Assembly: GCA_026770025.1 (NCBI GenBank)
Contig: JAMXDE010000005.1
Location: forward strand, 620,001 to 684,000
From: Craspedostauros australis
Taxonomy: Eukaryota; Bacillariophyta; Bacillariophyceae; Mastogloiales; Achnanthaceae
Direction of reading: 5' to 3'
Length of the DNA stretch: 64,000 nucleotides
The notes beneath the pieces were generated by a model that saw only the letters and a program-made list of their open reading frames with translations, did not search any database and was not told the DNA's origin. The translations under genes and the position numbers were made by a program. This document shows positions 51,853 to 62,670 of the stretch, in pieces (positions within the stretch are counted from its first letter, which is position 1; each line of letters opens with the position of its first letter).

Positions 51853-54800
51853 TCATGCCGACCCTTTTTTCCTTCTTATCGATGTGAAGAATCCTTTCTT
51901 GATTCCAATTCCGGCTTTCTGCCCCTTGCTTTTAGACGTGGGTGGCGCTTGCCTGGGCTGTGACCTGGTTCGTCTTGGCTGCGGCTGTTGCGGTGGCTGG
52001 CTGGGCGTTTCCCTGCCCTGAGATGCCTCTGGCGGCGGATGCGAAGGCCCCCGCTCTGGATGAGCATTGAAGGTAGTCTCCGCCGGAATCGAGAAGGTCT
52101 TGCGGAGCTCAGAGAGGGCGAGCTCGAAGTCTTTGCCCCGACTGCGGACCATCTTGATCTTTTCCATCGTCACGTAGCATCTCTGATCATGAGGACCGAA
52201 GGCGCTGTACTGCAGTTGCAAAATGCGACCAAACATCGCTGCGGCCTTGTCATGCTTGCCGTCCAGCATGTTGGCAACGGCCAAGTGGTCCATGGTAGCG
52301 ATAAGAGTATCGTGGGCGCCATCCAGTAGCAGCTGCTGCTCCATCAAAGCTGCCTCCAGAGCCGTGATGGCAACTGGCAAGTCATTATTCACCATCTTCA
52401 AGAACCCGATGTTCGCTCTCGTGACCGAGATGCTGATGGAAATGGAATGGCCCAGCATGGGAGATTCGCTGTACAGACTTTCGCTGAGCGATTGGAATTG
52501 GATATCCAACGATTCCTTGAAGTACGCCTTCGCTGGCATTGGCTGTCCACACATGTAGAGGAGGCAACCCAAGTTGTTCAAGACTTCAGACATTTGCATT
52601 TGGTCGGGGATCGACGTACAACGATCTCTCATCAGGCGTAGTGCGAGTTCAAGCTCCGTGTGCGCGCCCGCGAATTCATGGAGTGCGTACAGACACAGCG
52701 CGTGCTTGACAAGCGACGCAACATGATCTGGGTGACCCTCGCCGAGGCACTTCTTCCGATTCTCAACAGCTCGGGTGAAGAAGGACAACGCGCCGCTGTG
52801 ATCTCCATTCAGCAGGTTGAGGATGCCGAGGTTATGGAGTGCGACGCCAAGATAAGGTTTGAAGTCTGTCACACCCACCGAGTCTTGAGCATGCGCATTC
52901 TTCTCTCGCGCCTTCAGGGATCTTTCAAAGTAACCGTAGTAGGCGAAGATGATATCCTCATACAGTTCAACCGCCTCATCGATTTCATCGTGTCTGAGAT
53001 GCTGCAGGGCGGCTTCCTGAGTGGAACCGACGCTGCGGAATCCGCCGGCGACACGGCCCTGATCCAGATCGACCGGCAAGGATGATCTATTGGCGGGGCT
53101 TCCGGGCGTTGGTGCCGCCTTCTTCCCGCCCAGGGCTCCCATGTTCCTGCGCATGTGCCGACACCTCCACACGGAGTCCTGCACGCGCGCTGCCCAGATG
53201 GCCTTTTCTGGTTCGTCCGTTGGAATGTTCTCCTCGTTGAGCAATGACAGGGTGATATCGCCCTTGCAAATCCCGATCACGCTGTCCATGGTGTCTATCA
53301 AGACGGGGGCGGGGCTGCTGTGGGCGTCCTCGAAGTCGCTTGGGTTGGACTTCGCGGTTGAACCACTCGCAGAACTTGCTGTGACTTGGATTCGGCGGTT
53401 TGGATTGTCGGTGGCGACGGCAGCAGCCGCGGTGGCCGCTGCGATGTTTCGGTTGCCGGGTTTCGGCTGTATAATGTTCCGAGGCTGGTGATCCGCTCGC
53501 ATCGATTGCGTCTTGTCGCTGGCTCCAGGTTGAGACGTGGCCAAGACATCGGGTGCCGCAATGGATCGGAAAGGTGAGTGCGCTCCGGTATTCGACAGGC
53601 GGACGATAGATGGTTGCGTTGGGGCGCCCACGGTTGGCGCCTGCTTCTCGGACTGAGGCCTGCTGGCTGCGTGTTGGGATGTGGTATCCAATCCAATCGT
53701 TCCACGCAGCGCGGCACGAGTATTGCTGGCGAATCGCTTCATCTCGGCTGCGAGAGTTGCTCCGGTCGTACGATTTTCAGTCTCTGCACTCTCGGTCTCA
53801 TTTTGTTTGTGAACATTGGGTGATTCCCATTTGTTCGTGGCCTCTCGCTCTGCCACTTGCTTGTCTGAGTAAGCTGGTGGGCTTGCAGTTTTGTCACGGC
53901 GATATTCGGAAGAACTAGCGCCCTGAGGACGATCGATGGAATCTATGCCATTGCCTGACACGCTATTGGTCAATAAAGATAGGTTCTGGTCAATTTGCTT
54001 TGTCTTGGCGCCGACGTCGAATGGGACTCTGGTGGAGCGCACAGGGGCTCCGTTCTCGCCTGCCACGGAATAAGACAACCGACGAGCGACATCCGTGTCG
54101 TTCCCTGTCTTTTCACCACTGCGATGGTCGTGCTGTTGCTGTTGCTGGCGCTGGTGCTGATGATGGGATGGGGCAACCGCAGTCTGGTTGGGTGCCGTTT
54201 GCGAGAGGTCCCTCTCATGTTTGTTGTAAGCCGCAATCTCGGAATCGTCCATGGAAACCATGGAGTTCTGTTGAGGCAACCCACTGAGGGCGTTGCTTAG
54301 CTGCGAAGCGAATGCGATGACTTCATTAGGTTGATGGGAGGCGTTGCCGGATGGCATTGGAAGTGGTGGTCTGTCAGCGTGTCTGCGATCCGATGTGCTG
54401 GGATCTCGAAGCTTATCCATCGGGACCGGTGGAGTTGCTGACAGAATTGTTCGCTCGATCTCTGCTAACCGCAGTTCGTCCGAAGTGTTTTTGACATCAT
54501 CGTCGTTGTCGTCATCATTCGTCGATTTGATGCTACGAGAAATGATAGCATCATTGATCTCCTTCTTGATGATGGACCTTCGGGAAAACTCTTGCTGCAA
54601 CCACCAGGCGCTGTTTTCTGAACTCAGCAGATCTTTCTTCGGAGTCATCTCTCTGTACGAAGGGGCTGCACTGACAGCGGGTGCAGGCGCAGGTACTGGC
54701 GATGCTGTAATCACCACCCTGGCTTTCGCGGCCGTTGTTTTTGAACGATCGACGCGCGGATCACCGTTGGAAACTGAAGATGGATCCATGAGTTCGTCGG

Positions 54801-57465
54801 AAGTGTGCGAGTATTGGTCAGCAGCATGAGGGTTGCTGTTGCGTGAACCGATCGATGCCTTAGGCATGAAATCAGTCGCCATTTCGTCCTTGCTCAGAGT
54901 GCTGCGGATGTTGGTGTTGGTGTCAGACAGAGCCGACTCGACGGAGCGCATGTGACCCAGATAATCCACCCAGTTGGTGGTTGAAGCTGTGTTGCCGGAG
55001 ACGATGGAGCTGTTGGTCGTGGACAGGACCTTGTCTGCGTGTGATCCCGAGACGTAGGAGCCTTCGTCGGCGCTTCCCATACGAGAGCGTGCCGACATGG
55101 AGTGATGGATACCGCCGGAACGAGCGCTGTGGGCGCTGTCCAGCCATTCGTGACCATCCTCAAACTGATGGTGCGCTGGCTCTGGCCTCATGCCGTACGA
55201 GGGTTCATCCTCATGATGCGTCGGGGCAGCCCCAGCTGTGTACTTGTGAATCAGATGCAAGGTATCGGTTCTGGATGAGCCCGATTTGCGTGGCGTGGCC
55301 TCTTCCATCCGTCTCCCAATGCCATGGTGCGCGAGCATGTCCACGTCACTTCCAATATAGCGCTCGCTCTGCCTCTCTGACCTGTTTTTGGGTGATTTGC
55401 GTTCATCGTCGGGCATGTCATCCGTCCGAAGATGTGCGTCACTTCTTATCGACGCTGCGTGCCTCGCTGCTCTGCTTTCGTCATTGAACATGCTTGGTGG
55501 CGCGTTGGCTTCATTCGAATGAGATGTCCTTCGTTGAGATCGTACTCCAAGTTCGTCCGCTGGCTGGTCGTCATCCTGCGAGAAATTGTCGTCGTCGAAG
55601 TAGGGATCGCTGGAGGTGTCGCTACCACGAGGGTCGAGAGTAGATTGGGGTTCTGGCGAGTATCCCTGCGGAGTGCCGCGTGCGATGATGACACGTTGAT
55701 CGTCGATGTGCATTTCAGTGACGTCGATGATGTTGTCCCTCGTGGATGGTGTTCTGCGAGCTGAGGAAGACTCCTCCGAGGCAATCCAGTCCGGGGAATC
55801 TCGCAGCCGATCCGAGTTCTGCTTCGTGTTGCGGTTGTTGTCCCTGGCTCTGAGCTTGTTGCGCGATACCAGTGACGAGGAAGCACTCGCTGCCGGCGTT
55901 GCTGACGACATCGGGAGGTCAGGGTTTGACGTGTCTCGTTCCTTCTTATCCGTGGACATGTTTGTGTAACGTGCCAGCAGCTCGCTGGTTCTTTGCCGTC
56001 CCGCGGTGCTCTTCAGATCAAGCTTCTGGTTTGATTTTCCGGCCGATGCATCTCTCTGTGAGGCACGTTGGCTGGTGTGAATTCGGCTGCCGCCGTCGGC
56101 GCCACGGCCACCCGCAACAGCATTGATATCGTTGTCGTGAGCATTGCTGTTGGTGGTTGAGATTGAGCCGGTGGCAGCGATTTTGTCATTTTCAGGAGTT
56201 ACGACACGGCCAGGTTGAGATTGAAAGTTTGGGAGCTCGTACTGCTGCTGCTTGTTTTTGGCTTCCGAAGTATCCAAGGATAGTGGCTGATGTCGCTTGG
56301 GAGGCGAGGGCAGTGCACCAGGCTCCGACATGTCGTCCGTGCTGTCATTCATGCTGTCAATGCCGCTCGTGTTGGTGCTCGTGTTCGTGCTCATGTTCAC
56401 GCCCAGGTTGCTGCGACTGTTGGGGATCTCATGTGGGCTGTTGGCATGGCTGTCGTGAACGCCACTTGTTGTTGTTCGCTCTGCCTTGCTCGTAGGTCGG
56501 CGACCGCCCATGTTCGTCGCCTCCATCTCGTCCATGGGGACTGATGGCGGCCTGCTGTGCGCACGTTCATAGAGCGGAGTGGAGGGAATGAGTTGGCCTT
56601 CATCAGTGGGGGCGGTGATGGTGCGCCGCATGCCTTGCGCCCTCTCCACGATCCGCCGTGCCTGCAGCAGTCTGCTGTCAGCATCCGCGCCACCAGCTGT
56701 GGCCGCAGTTGCAGGTGTGGTTTTGGCTGTGATGGGAGTCGTGGCCTTGATCGGAAGTGGAGTTGCCCCCATCGCTCCCCCCATGGAATCCGGGGAGATG
56801 AGGGACAGGTTTTGCTTGTGCCTTTGCGGCGGTGGCGGCGAGAATGTGGTCTTTGCATGCGAGGCATCTAGGATCGTGGTGGTTGCTGGAATCTTGGGGT
56901 CGGCAGGTCCGCTGGGTGGTCTGGTGCCCATCATTTCATCGTCCGGTGCGTCCTCATCTTTCTTTTCGTCTGCGATTGGCAGCAGTGGTGGAGCGGTGGC
57001 ATCTGCAGCATTCGGACCATGCGCAGGATCATCATCTCGCATGTAGTACGGTTTGGGAGGCAGGGCGAAGTGCGCGTTCTGGGTGTGTATGCAAAGCTTG
57101 ATGGGTGGTGCTGTGCGCATGCCCTGGTCCGTCCCGCTGTGCTGCCCGCGTTCGCCTTCCGCGTGGCGTCTGCCGCTTCCATCCCCATTGAAGGTGAGGC
57201 CCGATGACGATGCTGGGCTTCCGCTGGCACGCCTCGTTGGGCTTCCAGGGGCGGACGACAGGGGAGAGTCGATGTCCGGCTCTGGCAAGGCGTATTCCTC
57301 CGACACCACCACGATGCTGGGTGGGTACAGGTGCGCCAGGTAGTGCGACGAGGACGACAGCGAATGAGTCTGCGTTTGGCTCTGGCTTTGCGTATTTGCG
57401 CGCGATTGCGGCGCTTCAAGGCTCGTCATCGAGTTCAAGCGCATCATGCGCATCGGATCCGTCAT
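51853..57465 (-). CDS. Long disordered protein with C-terminal kinesin-light-chain-like TPR block
   Basis: About 1,870 residues, single exon. Residues 1 to about 1400 are Ser/Thr/Asp/Arg/His-rich and largely low-complexity, with many RRTS/RSS-type sites and no recognisable domain. From about 1478 to 1780 there are TPR-type helical repeats: HDEIDEAVELYEDIIFAYY, LGVALHNLGILNLLNGDHSG, LVKHALCLYALHEFAGAHT, SEVLNNLGCLLYMCGQPMPA, TRANIGFLKMVNNDLPVAI and MDHLAVANMLDGKHDKAA. Their 42-residue spacing and A.FG..H..(V/I) pattern resemble kinesin light chain TPRs, which act as protein-protein scaffolds. The tail is Pro/Gln then Lys-rich (KKGFFTSIRRKKG). Start: the frame stays open to 57900, but the upstream part translates (CAGTGG)n and TATGCG repeats into Gly/Ser and Tyr/Ala runs, so the ATG at 57465 (MTDPMRMMRLNSMTSLEAPQ) is preferred. 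It is probably a cytoplasmic scaffold regulated by phosphorylation; that is inference. Confidence 0.7.
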   Translation of the reverse strand: MTDPMRMMRLNSMTSLEAPQSRANTQSQSQTQTHSLSSSSHYLAHLYPPSIVVVSEEYALPEPDIDSPLSSAPGSPTRRASGSPASSSGLTFNGDGSGRRHAEGERGQHSGTDQGMRTAPPIKLCIHTQNAHFALPPKPYYMRDDDPAHGPNAADATAPPLLPIADEKKDEDAPDDEMMGTRPPSGPADPKIPATTTILDASHAKTTFSPPPPQRHKQNLSLISPDSMGGAMGATPLPIKATTPITAKTTPATAATAGGADADSRLLQARRIVERAQGMRRTITAPTDEGQLIPSTPLYERAHSRPPSVPMDEMEATNMGGRRPTSKAERTTTSGVHDSHANSPHEIPNSRSNLGVNMSTNTSTNTSGIDSMNDSTDDMSEPGALPSPPKRHQPLSLDTSEAKNKQQQYELPNFQSQPGRVVTPENDKIAATGSISTTNSNAHDNDINAVAGGRGADGGSRIHTSQRASQRDASAGKSNQKLDLKSTAGRQRTSELLARYTNMSTDKKERDTSNPDLPMSSATPAASASSSLVSRNKLRARDNNRNTKQNSDRLRDSPDWIASEESSSARRTPSTRDNIIDVTEMHIDDQRVIIARGTPQGYSPEPQSTLDPRGSDTSSDPYFDDDNFSQDDDQPADELGVRSQRRTSHSNEANAPPSMFNDESRAARHAASIRSDAHLRTDDMPDDERKSPKNRSERQSERYIGSDVDMLAHHGIGRRMEEATPRKSGSSRTDTLHLIHKYTAGAAPTHHEDEPSYGMRPEPAHHQFEDGHEWLDSAHSARSGGIHHSMSARSRMGSADEGSYVSGSHADKVLSTTNSSIVSGNTASTTNWVDYLGHMRSVESALSDTNTNIRSTLSKDEMATDFMPKASIGSRNSNPHAADQYSHTSDELMDPSSVSNGDPRVDRSKTTAAKARVVITASPVPAPAPAVSAAPSYREMTPKKDLLSSENSAWWLQQEFSRRSIIKKEINDAIISRSIKSTNDDDNDDDVKNTSDELRLAEIERTILSATPPVPMDKLRDPSTSDRRHADRPPLPMPSGNASHQPNEVIAFASQLSNALSGLPQQNSMVSMDDSEIAAYNKHERDLSQTAPNQTAVAPSHHQHQRQQQQQHDHRSGEKTGNDTDVARRLSYSVAGENGAPVRSTRVPFDVGAKTKQIDQNLSLLTNSVSGNGIDSIDRPQGASSSEYRRDKTASPPAYSDKQVAEREATNKWESPNVHKQNETESAETENRTTGATLAAEMKRFASNTRAALRGTIGLDTTSQHAASRPQSEKQAPTVGAPTQPSIVRLSNTGAHSPFRSIAAPDVLATSQPGASDKTQSMRADHQPRNIIQPKPGNRNIAAATAAAAVATDNPNRRIQVTASSASGSTAKSNPSDFEDAHSSPAPVLIDTMDSVIGICKGDITLSLLNEENIPTDEPEKAIWAARVQDSVWRCRHMRRNMGALGGKKAAPTPGSPANRSSLPVDLDQGRVAGGFRSVGSTQEAALQHLRHDEIDEAVELYEDIIFAYYGYFERSLKAREKNAHAQDSVGVTDFKPYLGVALHNLGILNLLNGDHSGALSFFTRAVENRKKCLGEGHPDHVASLVKHALCLYALHEFAGAHTELELALRLMRDRCTSIPDQMQMSEVLNNLGCLLYMCGQPMPAKAYFKESLDIQFQSLSESLYSESPMLGHSISISISVTRANIGFLKMVNNDLPVAITALEAALMEQQLLLDGAHDTLIATMDHLAVANMLDGKHDKAAAMFGRILQLQYSAFGPHDQRCYVTMEKIKMVRSRGKDFELALSELRKTFSIPAETTFNAHPERGPSHPPPEASQGRETPSQPPQQPQPRRTRSQPRQAPPTSKSKGQKAGIGIKKGFFTSIRRKKGSA

Positions 57466-58798
57466 TGTTGCTTCACTCTCCAGAGATTGTGCTTCTCCTT
57501 CTCCTTCTGCTATGTATGCGTATGCAGACGCGTATGCGGACGCGTATGTGTATCTGTGGTGTACGGATACTTGTAGGATCGCAAGACCAAGACCAACACC
57601 AAGGCCGTCACAGCCACTGCCACTGCCACTGCCACTGCCACTGTCTTCGTCTTTTGTTGTCGTTGCCAACAGATGAGGAAGCAGAGTAGGTGGAACTTGA
57701 TCCAATTGATTGCGTCCAGCGGAGACAGAGGCGTTCGCGCAAAGCACTGATGACAACCGAAACCGCGGAAGCAACCGTGGGCGCAACTGCCGCCAACGTC
57801 TCCTGCAACAAGAACGCCACCGCTCGAGAGCTGATGGAGGTCCTGTACGAGCAACTCCCGCTTCGGATCTTGGTGGCTGATTTTTGGAGGCCTGCCGCAC
57901 GAGTGGCTTCAGTCTTGCTCGGCAGCTCCGTTACCTTCAGTGCTTTCTTTGCCTCCAGTCCTCCTCCTCTCTGTGCGCTCATTTGTGGCGGGCTTTGGCC
58001 TTCGTCGTGCGCAACTCCATGATGCGGTCTGTCTTCTTGGTGTGGCCATGGGCGTGGGTGCAACCGCGAGTTTGTGCGTGGAAGTGATGACAAAAAGAGC
58101 CATTCGCGAAAGACCCCCACAACAAACATGTGTGCACATGCAACGGTTGCGGGGGTTGCAGCACGCCAATTGCGCGCTGGACAAGAATTGAATCCGTTGA
58201 GCAGCTATTTGTGCCACCATCGCGGATGCACGATCGTGACATCTGCCGTTAAACGGCGGATGCGCACTCGGATCACACATAATCTCATTCCCGTGTTTGC
58301 GCGCACGGATGAAAATGGTCACAGTCACCAAGAACTCGACAAACGTTAACGTCTTTGATGTCGCAGAGACAAAACAGCAAATGCGACCTCGATGTGGGAA
58401 CGCATTTCTATCCTCGATGGTTTAGCCTGTTCCTCAGATTCCCCGCTTCAATCCCGTAATGCAGTCCCATCAACATGATTGAGTTCTTGTTTGTGCACCA
58501 ATCAAAATCGTCCATCATTTCCACACGATGGCAATTGACGTGACATCACCTCACAACCCATCCCTCTTCGCGCAACACCATTCACCACCAATCGAACCTC
58601 CGACAAACCGACAAGCAGGAATGACGCGAATCTGCAAACCGACCACACCCCAAGGCATAGTATTGGTGCTATACGAGTAGCCATACACCAAGCACCTATT
58701 CATCAACGACACACACATAGAATACTATACATACTCATACTCATACTCGCGCTCTACTCGACTACAATCGACTCCACGTTGTCCAAACGAATTTCAAG
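57466..58798. other. Divergent intergenic region with hexanucleotide repeats
   Basis: This lies between the TPR gene (-) and ribulose-phosphate epimerase (+). It contains a TATGCG(T/G)ATG(C)-type repeat (57510-57552) and (CCACTG)n at about 57613-57644, both in the TPR gene's probable leader. A cluster of ATACTCATACTCATACTCGCG (about 58729-58750) lies about 50-70 bp upstream of the epimerase ATG and may mark its promoter. No other gene seen. Confidence 0.45.
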
Positions 58799-59542
58799 AT
58801 GGTATACCACTGCTGCCCTGCTATGATCGGCCCGTCCGTGCTGGATTGTGACATGGCGTGCCTTGCCGATGAGGGCAAGCGCGCTTTGGCGGCCGGCGCC
58901 ACCTATCTGCATCTCGATGTCATGGACGGTCACTTCGTGCCCAACATCTCCTTCGGTCCCTACGTCATCGAATGCCTGCGGAAGCACATCCCGGATGTCT
59001 TCTTCGACTGTCACATGATGACATCCGAGCCGGAGAATTGGGTCGAGAAGGTGGCCAAGGCGCAAGGTTCGCAGCCAGGGCTGCTGTGCTACACCTTCCA
59101 TTACGAGGCCACCGAACCGCGCGGCAAGACGCAGGATGTCATTGACGCCATCAAGGCCAACAACATGAAGGTCGGGTTGACGATCAGCCCGGACACGCCC
59201 ATCGACGCCATTCTCAAATACGCTGATCAGATCGATCTCGCCCTGATCATGACGGTCTACCCTGGCAAGGGCGGGCAATCCTTCATCGAACCCATGATGG
59301 AAAAGGTCAAGACGTTGCGGGCTGCCTACCCCAACATGGATATCGAGGTGGATGGCGGGGTCAAGCCAAAGACCGTCGACATGGCCGCGAAGGCAGGTGC
59401 CAATCTCATCGTTTCTGGTTCGGGCGTGTACAAGGCGGAAGATATGTCGGGCAACATCACGACCATGCAGCGCAGCGTCGAAAAGTTTGGCAATGGCAAG
59501 GAAGAAGAGGCGCTGACACCATTACGATCGGATAAGGCGTAG
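58799..59542 (+). CDS. RPE: Ribulose-phosphate 3-epimerase
   Basis: A 247-residue single-exon TIM-barrel protein of the usual family length. It interconverts ribulose 5-phosphate and xylulose 5-phosphate in the pentose phosphate pathway. Family signatures are all visible: PAMIGPSVLDCDMACLADE at the N terminus, LHLDVMDGHFVPNISFGP (metal-binding His and Asp, loop residues), FDCHMM (metal His), ALIMTVYPGKGGQSFI (VxPGxGGQ.F phosphate-side loop), IEVDGGV (second catalytic Asp) and NLIVSGSGVY (phosphate-binding loop). No signal or transit peptide precedes MVYHCCPAMIGPSV, so this is the cytosolic isoform rather than a plastid Calvin-cycle enzyme. The start ATG is close to the first conserved motif and leaves no room for a presequence. 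Stop TAG. Confidence 0.95.
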   Translation: MVYHCCPAMIGPSVLDCDMACLADEGKRALAAGATYLHLDVMDGHFVPNISFGPYVIECLRKHIPDVFFDCHMMTSEPENWVEKVAKAQGSQPGLLCYTFHYEATEPRGKTQDVIDAIKANNMKVGLTISPDTPIDAILKYADQIDLALIMTVYPGKGGQSFIEPMMEKVKTLRAAYPNMDIEVDGGVKPKTVDMAAKAGANLIVSGSGVYKAEDMSGNITTMQRSVEKFGNGKEEEALTPLRSDKA

Positions 59543-60274
59543 GGTACGGTTGAGTGAACTCGCAGAAGCACACGCATGTAAAACCAGAGACAAGTGCATT
59601 TTACCTCATTCACCAATACATGAGTACTCTGTGCTCTATCGGAGCGCTTTCTCTCTCACCACTCAATTCTATGGCGTCTCCTATGCCGCGTGTGTTTGGG
59701 TTGAAATGCAAATTGAATGGCACGGAATGCGGTCTTCTTCGAGGCATGGATGCCATTGCACCCCCAGATTCAGAACGCTTTGATCATGTTTGCAGACGTG
59801 AAGATGCCGTCACAGAACTCGAACGTATCAGAATCCCTGCTGGCGCAGGTTCTTGCAACGCCACACAACAGCGAACACTTCCATAATGAAAGCCACGAAG
59901 AAAAGGACTCGGAGGGCATGTGCGAGTAGTAGTCATACTGTTGCAGCAGCATGCTCGTCCTACAGTTCTTGCCAATTCCAATCAATGAAGAATACTATTG
60001 ATTACTCGTATTCGTGAGCATGGACAATTCTACAAAGGACTCAAATGCCGACCAAGGTTGCCGGCCCTATTGCTGCGTGTGGACGGGTGCTTCTACTTGT
60101 GCGATGCCGAGTAGAGGAGGACGCTCTGCCATATCATATCTGTTATTGTACGCGCGATGGCGATGGTATGCTCCTGCAACTGATGCATACAAGTAGTCTG
60201 CGCAATTGCTCCGCACCGACAAACGGGCCCCCAGCACTTCCAAATGAGTATCGCAAAGAAGGATCGTTGCTTGC
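59543..60274. other. Convergent intergenic region
   Basis: 3' flanks of the epimerase (+) and cytochrome b561-like gene (-). ATTACTCGTATTCGTGAG lies near 60001-60018. No gene seen. Confidence 0.5.
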
Positions 60275-61249
60275 CTAATGCCGTGGAACTCGGAATGGGT
60301 TAATGCGAGCAAAGATGGTCTGGCCGCGAACAAAGTGTCCCACCGATGCTGCAACGTGAAGTGGCACGATGAACTTTCCGTAGGTACCAAGGGTTTTGTG
60401 AATCTTGAAGCTCTGCGTGTTGAGAACGGTGAGGCATTGCAGTGCGTAGCATTGCGTGGCACGAGTATTTAATGTGTGGAATGATGTGTGCCATTCGACC
60501 ACGGATCATTGCGCACGATGGATAGATAGATGGATGGATAGACGCATGCATGCATTCGTGCATTAATCAATACGGCGATGGGGACGAAGAAAATGAAGGA
60601 ACGATGAAAGGAGCATGTTAGGTCAATTTGTTTTTGTGCGGGCAACATGTCAAGCGAGGAGGACGAGGATTTCTGCGCAAGGACGCTCGTTCTGCGCATC
60701 AAGAGGGATAGATTCGCTGCGATCCTTTTATGCCAAAGACTCCGCTCCATAATGTCGGGAGTATCTGGCAAGGCACAGAGGGATAACAGGAATACGATGC
60801 AAGCAACGAAGACGACGTACCTGCCCGGCGATAGCGCCTGTGCTCTTCTTGTTTTCTGGTGTCTTCGTGACTCCTGGGAGCGTGGTGTAGAAGAATGGCA
60901 GTCCCTTGCCTCCGTAGTATCCCATGAGGATGCCGGAGACCGGCATGACGGTCATGAATCCGTACAGGGCGTAGTGGCCGAGGCGGCCGAGCGTATCCTC
61001 AATACTGTGGGTGCCCGCGATCTTTTCCACGTTGTACGCCTGGCGATTCAGCAAGCGGTATCCCAGACGAGGAGCCACCAACATGCCGGTCAGCAGTCCC
61101 AGCGACTTGTGCAAGTGCATCAATCTACCCTTGTCTTCCTTCGGTGCCGCCTGAGCCTGGAGCACACTGCCGACGCATCCCATCATGGGAAACGCAACCG
61201 CCCAGTGGAAGTAGGTTGCGACGACTCCGTATGCTGCCTGTGCGCTCAT
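60275..61249 (-). CDS. Cytochrome b561-like membrane protein (two exons)
   Basis: Minus-strand exons 61249-60821 and 60412-60275, 188 residues. The donor GTACGT (60820) and acceptor CGCAG (60413) are phase 0, joining GAIAGQ to SFKIHKTLGTYGKF. The protein resembles bacterial-type (CybB) cytochrome b561: four hydrophobic helices (YGVVATYFHWAVAFPMMG, LHKSLGLLTGMLVAPRLGYR, LGRLGHYALYGFMTVMPVSG and FIVPLHVAASVGHFVRG). Candidate heme histidines are in YFHW, MHLHKS, GHYALY, KIHKTLG and PLHVAA. The ending FARINP is typical of this family. The length equals the family norm. These proteins transfer electrons in a membrane, with quinol or superoxide as proposed donor. The first exon alone would read on only into a nonsense tail, which supports the intron. 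No clear presequence; mitochondrial inner membrane or plastid are both possible. Confidence 0.82.
60413..60820 (-). other. Intron of the cytochrome b561-like gene
   Basis: 408-nt phase 0 intron, GTACGT donor and ACACGCAG acceptor. It contains a GATGGATAGATAGATGGATAG tract (about 60519-60541). Confidence 0.8.
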
Positions 61250-62289
61250 CTTTGCTGTCTTATTGTTGTGTTGTCTTGCTTTATTTTGGTGTTTGTGCGT
61301 TTGCTATGATAGTCGTTGTCGTCGTCGTCGTCGTTGCCGATGCTGCACTGTCAACGTGATGTTGTGCGTCTGTGGACAGATTTACGACTATGTTTGTTCT
61401 GCTTCGATCCCTGGTTTGCGGATACACTCTTCCCCTCTTGTGTGGCGGTCTCCCATCCGTCACTCCCCGCAGTATTTCTTCCCCCACCTCTTCGAGACAG
61501 TTCTTCGCTGAGAGGAGACGCAGCCCAAGGAGGTTCTTTGCGAAGAGAGGTCCAAGCAGGCTCTGGTCGTGTGTTACGGAAGCCGTATCTTCCGCTCGAG
61601 CACATCGACTGCAACAGAACATCAAGAGAACGGCGAAGTTTTCTGTCCCCAACCACAAGAAGAGGCGGAGTTGAAACAATCCTGATATTTTGGTCGATCG
61701 AGTCGAAGTACACAGTTCCGACTACTCGTGATTTGGCGGCGGACTTCATTCGTGAATGGAAAGGGACCCGGATCAAACAATGAACAAAACACGAGACTCT
61801 TTGTGGTCGTAAGCCCAACACGAGGGAAAGGAAATGGATTGGTGCGCATGCGAGGAGAGTCGCAACCTCTCCTCCTGGAGCGCACAGTTCAGAAAAGTAG
61901 ACGTACGTGTACTCCACGCTGCTGTAAAATGTAACATGCATTTTGCTATCGCTACAGTGTGGACGGATGGTGCGCTGGTCCAGCATTATTTCCGAATCTT
62001 CGTCAATGGTCGCGTGAAGGCTCCAAGACCAAGGGTCCACAATCTACCTCGCTGACTACGTGGGTTGCTGCTGATACTGATATTGACGCCGCTGAGACTG
62101 ATATTGACGCCGCTGAGACTGATGAGGACGATCTTCCGGTTTGAGACTAGCTGGAGAACCTTGCCTTGGCAATCCTGGCCATTGTCCCTTCGATGCATTC
62201 CTTTATGTCACTAGCACCATGCCGCCATACACATTCGCAGCCGTGCTCATGCCGGTTCAGCTGCGTGACGTTGCAAACCCGCTTGCGGC
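61250..62289. other. Intergenic region with a 21-bp tandem repeat
   Basis: A (GTC)n run lies at about 61314-61333 in the b561 leader. A 21-bp unit is repeated twice exactly at 62077-62118. The minus frame 61351-62040 (229 codons) is open, but it is overlapped by plus frames of similar length and shows no motif, so I leave it uncalled. Confidence 0.4.
62077..62118. repeat. 21-bp direct tandem repeat, two exact copies
   Basis: Units 62077-62097 and 62098-62118 are identical (starting CTGATATTGACGCC), with a partial third copy after. Read on the plus strand it would give TDIDAAE repeats. No gene is supported around it. Confidence 0.8.
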
Positions 62290-62670
62290 TTACAGCGACC
62301 GCAGACCCTTGCACAGGAGGACCAACCATCCAACGATCATCATGATGATGCCCATCGGGCAGGTGACGAAGAACACCCAGACCCATCCCCCGCATCCACC
62401 CACCGATCCGTCATCATCCCAAAGCGGTTCGTGAGAAACTCCCTCGCAGAGCTTGCCCATCGCGATTGGAAAGATGATGAGGACGACGGATGCCAGCGTC
62501 ACCCAGAAGTATTTTCGTCTCATGCGGGACACGGCCTCTCTTCTGCTTGCCATCGCCACCATGCTCTCGTCTCCTGTCAGCGTGAGATCTTCTGCATCCT
62601 GCTGCAGTTCCACGACGATCTCTCCGCCCTCATGGTCTCCGGTCGGAAGTTCGGCGTAGTTGGAATCCAT
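62290..62670 (-). CDS. Small two-TM membrane protein, unknown function
   Basis: A 126-residue single-exon protein. The N-terminal half is acidic (GDHEGGEIVVELQQDAEDL), then basic (SRREAVSRMRRKY) directly before a TM helix at about 55-72 (WVTLASVVLIIFPIAMG). A short loop with WDDDGSVGGCGG follows, then a second longer TM at about 95-120 (WVWVFFVTCPMGIIMMIVGWLVLL). The basic stretch before the first helix predicts both termini inside. No family recognised. It is supported as a gene by a clear ATG, sharp hydrophilic/hydrophobic alternation and lack of a better competing frame. Confidence 0.55.
   Translation of the reverse strand: MDSNYAELPTGDHEGGEIVVELQQDAEDLTLTGDESMVAMASRREAVSRMRRKYFWVTLASVVLIIFPIAMGKLCEGVSHEPLWDDDGSVGGCGGWVWVFFVTCPMGIIMMIVGWLVLLCKGLRSL

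Noticed and set aside
57466-57900. 145-codon N-terminal extension of the TPR protein
   Set aside because: It translates hexanucleotide repeats (Gly/Ser and Tyr/Ala runs) that look like leader DNA; a good ATG lies at 57465.
61351-62040. 229-codon minus-strand frame
   Set aside because: No motif or signal, opposed by overlapping plus-strand frames of similar quality; probably chance.
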